A stretch of 11,678 nucleotides of DNA. It comes from an uncultured Odoribacter sp. GTDB taxonomy: Bacteria; Bacteroidota; Bacteroidia; Bacteroidales; Marinifilaceae. The number at the start of each line of letters is the position of its first letter. Positions within the stretch are counted from its first letter, which is position 1. The DNA is taken from positions 1 to 11,678 of the forward strand of contig CAJKZL010000053.1 of NCBI GenBank assembly GCA_905204385.1, read 5' to 3'. Shown one piece after another: positions 6,808 through 11,678 of this stretch. Made by a program: the position numbers and the translations under genes. The notes under the pieces are model-generated. The model worked only from the letters and a program-made list of their open reading frames with translations, was not told where the DNA came from and did no database searches.

Positions 6808-6846
6808 ATTGAGAATTTTTTCGTAAATTTCGAAAGGATTCTCAAT
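6808..6846 (+). promoter_or_regulatory. 16-bp hairpin overlapping the comEC start codon
   Basis: ATTGAGAATTTTTTCG (6808-6823) can pair along its whole length with CGAAAGGATTCTCAAT (6831-6846), with two G-U pairs in RNA and a 7-base loop. The last two bases of the right arm are the A and T of the comEC ATG. The loop starts with TAAATTTC (6824-6831), one base off the TAnnTTTG -7 box. The structure could sequester the start codon in transcripts reading through from def. No T-run follows, so an ordinary terminator is less likely. Confidence 0.6.
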
Positions 6847-8788
6847 GTCTCTAAGCGATGGTGTAAACTTCAATTTTAAATATCCTTTCGTATACCTTCT
6901 GCTTGCGCTGATAGCGGGTATACTTTGTAGCGGTTGGCTGTATCTGCCGTTATCCGTGTTTTATGGTTCGGGGCTTCTTTCGCTTTTTATCCTGAAACGT
7001 TATCCCCGCCTGTCCGAACTATTTATCTTTGTATGCGTGTTCGCCACCGGATTACAAACCGCCACGCCTCCGGCTTTTCGCCCCGAACGCAATTCCCTGT
7101 ATCTGGTCCGGGCCCGGTGCGAAGAAATATTGTCCCGCAACAATTACATCCTGAGCATGGAGGGACAGCGTTTTTATCTCAGCAGCTATCATACGGACAG
7201 CAGCTATCGTTTGGGAGATTCCCTGACGTTTTACAGCCGGATTCACCTCTTGACCGATCGCTCCAATCCCGGAGAGTTCAGTTATACCCGCTACCTGAAG
7301 CAAAAAAATGTCCGTCATCAGCTCATTCCCCGAACCGGGATCACCCTATCGGGCCATTCCGACAACATCCGTTCCCTTTTCCAGGACTACCGCCGGTACT
7401 TTCTCCGCAAAACGGCCCGGCTCTTCCCGAATAGCGACAGCCGCACGCTCATCGAGGCTCTTTGCCTGGGATATAAAAACGACCTGGACAGCGGAGTAAA
7501 AACGCTGTTTGCCGATACCGGCACCGTTCACCTCCTTTCGGTATCGGGGCTCCATACCGGAGCGATCTATCTGTTATTGATCTGGATTTTTCGGATCACC
7601 GGACTCAAGGAAGGCAAAAAAGAATTGCTGCTGCTGCCTGTCCTCTGGGCTTATGCCTGCCTCACCGGCTTATCCCCTTCCGTCGTCCGCGCTGCGACCA
7701 TCCTTTCCTTCATCACCCTGGGCAGGGTTCTCAACCGGAACTACACTTCGCTCAATTCCCTGGCGGCCTCCGCTTTCTTTACCTTATCGGTCGATCCCTT
7801 TATGCTTTATTCCCTAAGCTTCCTCATGTCCTATAGTGCTTATGGCGGTATCCTGCTGCTTTATCCGGTGTTCAACCGGCTGAAAGGAAAACTTTCTCCC
7901 CTGCTTTCTTTCCTTTATCAAAGTTGCAATCTCACCCTTTCGGCCCAATACTTCACCCTGCCGATCACGGCCTATTTTTTCCATACGGTCAACCTTACGG
8001 GCATTCTGGCTAATCTGCCGGCCGTCCCCCTGGCCACCCTTCTGCTGTATTGTTCTGCCCTTACCCTTCTCCTGCCCGTGAGCCTAGGGCAGTATACAGC
8101 CTGGGCATGCGAGGGGCTAAGCCGGGTGCTGCTGCTGTTCCTGAAAACAGTCGCCCCTTTCAGCATGAACATCCGGGAGGTGTATCCCTCCGCCCTGCTC
8201 CTGCTCTCTATCTATGGCTGCCTGTTCGCCTTCGCCCTCTATCTCGGTCAAAGAAAAAAAGCCTGGCTACGATGGACTGCCTTATCTTTTTTTTCTCTTT
8301 TGCTCTGCCTCGTGGCCCACCAAAGCTATCTCTCGACACGACAGGAAGTCGTTGTTTTTCATTATCCGCGCGAATCGGTCGTATTGCTCAACCATCGGGG
8401 GCGATTCCTTCCCCTGAAAAACACTTCTCCCGGACAAAGGACGCCAGCTTACATCCGCCAAAACAACCTCCGCCCTTATCCCGCAGCCTCAGGGATATTG
8501 TCGCCAGGCTTCGACTGGTGCCCTCCCTGCCTGTCCGTCGACGGGACCCTGATCCTCATTGCCGATTCGGTCCACCGGAATTATCAGCCCTGCCATACGC
8601 TGATCGTTACCGACAATCTATCGCCCCATCAACTATTGAGTAGCGCATCGTCCTTTCCTCAAAAAATCATAACCGACGGCTCGGTGGACTATGAGCGGCA
8701 GAGACAATGGAAACTCTTTTGTCAAAAACACCACATTCCGCTTCATAGTACCGTAGAGCAGGGGTGCATCCGCCTTTCCTTAAAATAA
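6845..8788 (+). CDS. comEC: ComEC/Rec2 family DNA-uptake channel protein
   Basis: This is a polytopic inner-membrane protein of the family that carries single-stranded DNA into the cytoplasm during natural transformation. The 647 residues show N-terminal membrane segments (about 14-50 and 58-70) and an extracytoplasmic DUF4131-like region (about 80-180) with NPGEFSYTRYLKQKNV near 141-156. The Competence domain (about 200-470) carries the family motif SVSGLHTG at 232-239 and LTGLSPSVVRA near 273-283, with many hydrophobic helices. A soluble C-terminal tail (about 500-647) lacks the HxHxDH motif of the metallo-beta-lactamase domain found in many Firmicute ComEC proteins, as in many Bacteroidota versions. 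An in-frame stop at 6824-6826 leaves the ATG at 6845 as the earliest ordinary start. It follows def by 57 bases. DNA uptake cannot be inferred from this gene alone. Confidence 0.93.
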   Translation: MSLSDGVNFNFKYPFVYLLLALIAGILCSGWLYLPLSVFYGSGLLSLFILKRYPRLSELFIFVCVFATGLQTATPPAFRPERNSLYLVRARCEEILSRNNYILSMEGQRFYLSSYHTDSSYRLGDSLTFYSRIHLLTDRSNPGEFSYTRYLKQKNVRHQLIPRTGITLSGHSDNIRSLFQDYRRYFLRKTARLFPNSDSRTLIEALCLGYKNDLDSGVKTLFADTGTVHLLSVSGLHTGAIYLLLIWIFRITGLKEGKKELLLLPVLWAYACLTGLSPSVVRAATILSFITLGRVLNRNYTSLNSLAASAFFTLSVDPFMLYSLSFLMSYSAYGGILLLYPVFNRLKGKLSPLLSFLYQSCNLTLSAQYFTLPITAYFFHTVNLTGILANLPAVPLATLLLYCSALTLLLPVSLGQYTAWACEGLSRVLLLFLKTVAPFSMNIREVYPSALLLLSIYGCLFAFALYLGQRKKAWLRWTALSFFSLLLCLVAHQSYLSTRQEVVVFHYPRESVVLLNHRGRFLPLKNTSPGQRTPAYIRQNNLRPYPAASGILSPGFDWCPPCLSVDGTLILIADSVHRNYQPCHTLIVTDNLSPHQLLSSASSFPQKIITDGSVDYERQRQWKLFCQKHHIPLHSTVEQGCIRLSLK

Positions 8789-8807
8789 ACGGACAGGCCA
8801 CCGTTTA
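8786..8807 (+). terminator. Short hairpin at the comEC stop codon
   Basis: TAAACGG (8786-8792, beginning with the comEC stop codon) pairs with CCGTTTA (8801-8807) around an 8-base loop, and the A/T-rich stretch ATCCTATTATTTTA follows. It is a weak intrinsic terminator candidate that would separate comEC from the trkA promoter immediately downstream. Confidence 0.4.
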
Positions 8808-8822
8808 ATCCTATTATTTTAC

Positions 8823-8830
8823 TAAATTTG
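8823..8830 (+). promoter_or_regulatory. Exact -7 box (TAAATTTG) upstream of trkA
   Basis: TAAATTTG matches TAnnTTTG exactly and lies 28 bases before the trkA ATG, implying a leader of about 20-25 bases. The best upstream partner is TTTA (8804-8807) at a short 15-base spacing, inside the hairpin at the comEC end, so the -33 element is poor. Confidence 0.6.
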
Positions 8831-8858
8831 CCCACAAAATATTTCGAAAGTCACCATC

Positions 8859-10199
8859 ATGAATATTGTTATTGCAGGAGCAGGGTCCGTAGGAACACAC
8901 CTGGCTAAGATGTTGAGTCGACAGGAACACAATATCATGCTGATCGACAGCGATCAGCAAAAAGTGGAAGAGCTGGAGAGCCAGATCGATATTCTTTCCA
9001 TTGTAGGCTCCTGCACTTCCATCGGAGCTTTGAAGGACGCTGAAGTGGGGAAATGTGACTTATATATCGCCGTTAATCCACAGGAAGAACTGAACATCAA
9101 TTCCGCTATCCTGGCCAAAAAGCTGGGAGCTAAACGGACCATCGCCCGTGTCAACAACAGTGAATACCTGGAAACAGAAAATGCCGAATATCTGCGGTCC
9201 ATCGGGATCGATTCCCTGATCTATCCGGAACGACTGGCAGCAGAAGAGATCGTGGCTTCGCTGAAACAAATCGGATCGCGGCAGATGCACGAATTTTCGG
9301 ACGGCAGGCTACAGTTGTTGGGCATTAAATTATGGGATAATGCCCTGATTTTAAATCATACCCTGATAAAAATGGCGGAAATATACGGAGCAGATCAGTT
9401 TCGTATCGTAGCCATCAAACGGCACAACCGCACCATCATTCCCCGGGGAAACGACGAATTGAAGTACGGGGATCTGGTGTTCATCGTTACCCGCCCTTCT
9501 TTTATTCCCAATGTGTTCACCCTTTGCGGGAAAGAACAGTTCGAGATCAAAAACATAGTGATTGTCGGGGCTTCACGGATCGGCATCAAAACCGCCTCTT
9601 TGCTAGAAAAACATTACAATGTCAAGATCATTGAAAAAGACCGGGAAAAGTGCATCCAACTGGCCGATAAACTCAAATCCACGCTGGTCATCAACGGCGA
9701 CGGCCGGGACCTGACCTTATTGAGGGAAGAAGGCATTCGGAACATCGACGCTTTCATCAGCCTGACGGGTTCGTCGGAAACCAATATCCTGTCCTGTCTG
9801 CTGGCCAAAAAAATGGGAGTGAAAAAAAGCGTAGCCGAAGTGGAAAACATCGACTATATCGACCTGGCTGAAAACATCGGCATCGGAACGCTGGTCAACA
9901 CCAAATTGATAGCCGCTTCCCATATTTACCGCTATACCATGAATGTAGACGTCAGACACTTGAAATTCCTGACCTTCTCGGAAGCCGAAGTGTTCGAACT
10001 CGAAGCCAAGCGGGGATCGAAAATTACCAGGCATGCCTTACAGGATATGAATTTTCCGGCCGATGCCACGGTAGGCGGAGTGTTCCGCGGAGAAGAAACC
10101 ATCATTGCTAAAGGGGACGTACAGATTCAACCGGGCGACAATGTGGTTATCTTCGCCCTTCAGAGCGCAGTGAAAAAAGTAATCAAATATTTCCAATAA
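8859..10199 (+). CDS. trkA: Trk potassium transport system, regulatory subunit TrkA
   Basis: TrkA is a peripheral membrane protein that binds nucleotides (NAD(H), ATP/ADP) and gates the TrkH potassium channel. The 446-residue protein has the standard duplicated layout. The first RCK_N Rossmann domain has VIAGAGSVG at 4-12 and the acidic strand-2 end LIDSD near 29-32; RCK_C follows at about 145-215. The second RCK_N has VIVGASRIG at 234-242 and IIEKDREKC near 257-265, and the second RCK_C spans about 365-445, ending in QPGDNVVIF. Length equals that of known TrkA proteins (about 450). The second glycine motif is GASRIG rather than GxGxxG, an ordinary variation in the family. The ATG at 8859 directly begins the first strand. 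It stands nine bases before trkH and is surely co-transcribed with it. Confidence 0.97.
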   Translation: MNIVIAGAGSVGTHLAKMLSRQEHNIMLIDSDQQKVEELESQIDILSIVGSCTSIGALKDAEVGKCDLYIAVNPQEELNINSAILAKKLGAKRTIARVNNSEYLETENAEYLRSIGIDSLIYPERLAAEEIVASLKQIGSRQMHEFSDGRLQLLGIKLWDNALILNHTLIKMAEIYGADQFRIVAIKRHNRTIIPRGNDELKYGDLVFIVTRPSFIPNVFTLCGKEQFEIKNIVIVGASRIGIKTASLLEKHYNVKIIEKDREKCIQLADKLKSTLVINGDGRDLTLLREEGIRNIDAFISLTGSSETNILSCLLAKKMGVKKSVAEVENIDYIDLAENIGIGTLVNTKLIAASHIYRYTMNVDVRHLKFLTFSEAEVFELEAKRGSKITRHALQDMNFPADATVGGVFRGEETIIAKGDVQIQPGDNVVIFALQSAVKKVIKYFQ

Positions 10200-10208
10200 T
10201 ATGCTCAA

Positions 10209-11633
10209 ATGATAAACTTCCGTTTTATCGCCAATCTGATGGGAAAGCTACTGATGGTTGAAAGTGCCTTCCTATTGCTTTGTGCCTGCGTCGCCCTGCT
10301 ATATGGAGAATCCGATGCCCTGGCCTTTTTCTATACAACCTCGATAACAGCCGTTGCAGGATTCATGATGACCCATTTCATCAAAACCAAAGACCGGATT
10401 CTGGCCAAAAAGGACGGTTACTTCACTGTCACGATGGTCTGGATCGTTTTTTCCCTATTCGGTTGTCTCCCTTATATCTTCGGTCAAACCATTCCTTCAT
10501 TTGCCGATGCTTTTTTCGAAACCATGTCGGGATTTACCACTACGGGTTCCTCTATTCTCAACGATATCGATTCCTTGCCCCACGCCACTTTGTTCTGGCG
10601 TTCCCTGACCCAGTGGTTGGGAGGATTAGGGATTATTATGCTGTTTATCGCCATTCTTCCCAGTCTGGGCATCGAAGGCCGCGACCTGTATGTAGCCGAA
10701 ACCACAGGTCCTACCCACAGCAAAACCTCCTTCACGTTCACAGCTTCGGCCCGTCAGATGTGGATCGTCTACACCTCCCTGACTTTACTGCAAACCTTCC
10801 TGCTCATGTTCGGAGGCATGGATTTCTTCGACGGCATTTGCCACTCGTTTACCACAATGGCCACCGGGGGGTTTTCGACAAAGCAGGACAGCATCGCGTA
10901 CTGGGATTCGGCATATATCCAATATGTGATCATTGTATTCATGCTGATGGCCGGAACGAATTTCGGATTGCTGTTTACAGCCATCCGGGGAAACTGGCGG
11001 AAGCTTCTCCGGGACAATGAATTTCAGCTTTATTTTCTCATCGCCCTGCTGGCTAGCGTCATCATCGGACTGGGATTATACTATCATCAGTGGGCAGGTC
11101 TGGAAAAAAGCATGCGCGACGCTGCCTTCCAGGTGGTTACTTTAATGACTACGACCGGTTTCGCCACGGTCGACTATCTGCTATGGCCGCCTTTCGTCTG
11201 CCTGATCCTGTTCCTGCTGTTTTTCATCGGTTCTTCGGCAGGCTCCACGGCAGGCGGAATGAAAGTCATCCGGGTATACATGTTGTTTAAAAATTCATTC
11301 ATCGAATTAAAGAGAATCATTCACCCCAACGGTATCATTAATGTCAAATACAACGGCAAGACGGTACATCCCAATATCATGACCGGCATCATGGGATTTT
11401 CCATTCTTTACATGATCGTATTCGTTATCGGTACGATTATCATGACTTTATGTACGGAAGATATTATCACGGCTTCCAGTGCGGTGATCACTGCCATGAG
11501 CAATGTGGGACCGGCTTTCGGCAGCCTGGGCCCCATGGATTCCTTCGCCCCTCTCAACGATTTTGCCAAACTATTTCTGGCCTTTCTTATGCTGGTGGGG
11601 CGGCTTGAGATCCTCACCGTGATGGAGCTGTAA
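10209..11633 (+). CDS. trkH: Trk potassium uptake protein TrkH, unusual C-terminal stop
   Basis: TrkH is the potassium-conducting membrane subunit of the Trk system. The 474 residues contain the four membrane-pore-membrane repeats with their filter glycines: GFTTTGSS near 108-115, MATGGFST near 217-224, LMTTTGFATVDY near 312-323 and MSNVGPAFG near 430-438. The gating-loop segment GSSAGSTAGG lies at 341-350. The frame ends at GRLEILTVMEL and TAA (11631-11633). Family members usually continue with a hydrophobic stretch and a tail like FWK/R. Directly after the stop, in the same frame, the codons read TRGFWKR and then TAA (11655-11657), so the last seven residues appear cut off. The glutamate in VMEL is also odd where the final helix should be hydrophobic. 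The pore itself is intact. Start ATG 10209 is nine bases after trkA. Confidence 0.93.
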   Translation: MINFRFIANLMGKLLMVESAFLLLCACVALLYGESDALAFFYTTSITAVAGFMMTHFIKTKDRILAKKDGYFTVTMVWIVFSLFGCLPYIFGQTIPSFADAFFETMSGFTTTGSSILNDIDSLPHATLFWRSLTQWLGGLGIIMLFIAILPSLGIEGRDLYVAETTGPTHSKTSFTFTASARQMWIVYTSLTLLQTFLLMFGGMDFFDGICHSFTTMATGGFSTKQDSIAYWDSAYIQYVIIVFMLMAGTNFGLLFTAIRGNWRKLLRDNEFQLYFLIALLASVIIGLGLYYHQWAGLEKSMRDAAFQVVTLMTTTGFATVDYLLWPPFVCLILFLLFFIGSSAGSTAGGMKVIRVYMLFKNSFIELKRIIHPNGIINVKYNGKTVHPNIMTGIMGFSILYMIVFVIGTIIMTLCTEDIITASSAVITAMSNVGPAFGSLGPMDSFAPLNDFAKLFLAFLMLVGRLEILTVMEL

Positions 11634-11657
11634 ACCAGGGGCTTCTGGAAAAGATAA
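11634..11657 (+). other. In-frame remnant of the canonical TrkH C-terminal tail
   Basis: These codons follow the trkH TAA in the same frame and read T-R-G-F-W-K-R-stop, which fits the end expected of a Bacteroidota TrkH. It is either no longer translated because of a nonsense change, or part of the real protein if the stop is a sequence error. Confidence 0.6.
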
Positions 11658-11678
11658 TCAGGAAATCCGTACGAGGGT

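Noticed and set aside
8050..8643. A 197-codon open frame inside comEC in another frame
   Set aside because: ComEC is continuous and recognisable across this stretch; the overlapping frame is proline- and arginine-rich out-of-frame translation.
8220..8788. Metallo-beta-lactamase domain at the ComEC C terminus
   Set aside because: The tail has no HxHxDH metal-binding motif. At most it is a degenerate remnant, and many Bacteroidota ComEC proteins lack the domain.
10280..11020. A 246-codon open frame overlapping trkH
   Set aside because: Out-of-frame reading of trkH, whose pore motifs are intact in the chosen frame.
1..11678. A novel defence or mobile-element system
   Set aside because: Every gene fits a housekeeping or metabolic family. 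There is no transposase, integrase, nuclease-toxin pair or repeat array, and base use looks even across the window.

Overview
The window looks like a core chromosomal segment of a Bacteroidales-type bacterium (phylum Bacteroidota). The evidence is several near-perfect copies of the Bacteroidota -7 promoter element TAnnTTTG in front of genes, start codons with A/T-rich leaders and almost no Shine-Dalgarno sequences, and protein families in the forms usual for that phylum (short DivIC-like protein, RuvX, peptide deformylase, ComEC without an obvious metallo-beta-lactamase domain, a TrkA/TrkH pair). The exact genus cannot be read from the sequence. I see no rRNA, tRNA, CRISPR array, insertion sequence or prophage.

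Left part (1-2332, minus strand): serC (phosphoserine aminotransferase, 3' end cut by the window edge) and gcvT (glycine cleavage T-protein). Both feed serine/glycine/one-carbon metabolism. Each has the octamer AACGTTTG exactly 39 bases before its start codon. Then comes a small plus-strand gene for an orphan STAS-domain (anti-sigma-factor-antagonist-like) protein at 2618-2965. It converges on the next unit across a strong hairpin that probably ends transcription in both directions (3024-3080).

Middle (3108-5150, minus strand): an ornithine carbamoyltransferase closely resembling catabolic ArcB enzymes, then (upstream in transcription order) a carbamate kinase, arcC. Together they can turn citrulline and phosphate into ornithine, ammonia, CO2 and ATP. 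No arginine deiminase or arginine/ornithine antiporter is present here. A 312-base divergent intergenic region (5151-5462) separates them from the right-hand unit and is rich in palindromes.

Right part (5463-11633, plus strand): a tightly packed run of divIC-like gene, ruvX, def and comEC (gaps of 5, 21 and 57 bases), followed by trkA and trkH, which have their own consensus -7 box and form a potassium-uptake pair. Two spots stand out. The comEC start codon lies inside a 16-bp hairpin whose loop carries a promoter-like element. The last codons of trkH hold a stop directly before an in-frame, canonical-looking TrkH tail.

The gene content is housekeeping. I did not find an evident new multi-gene system; the points worth follow-up are regulatory structures and the trkH terminus.
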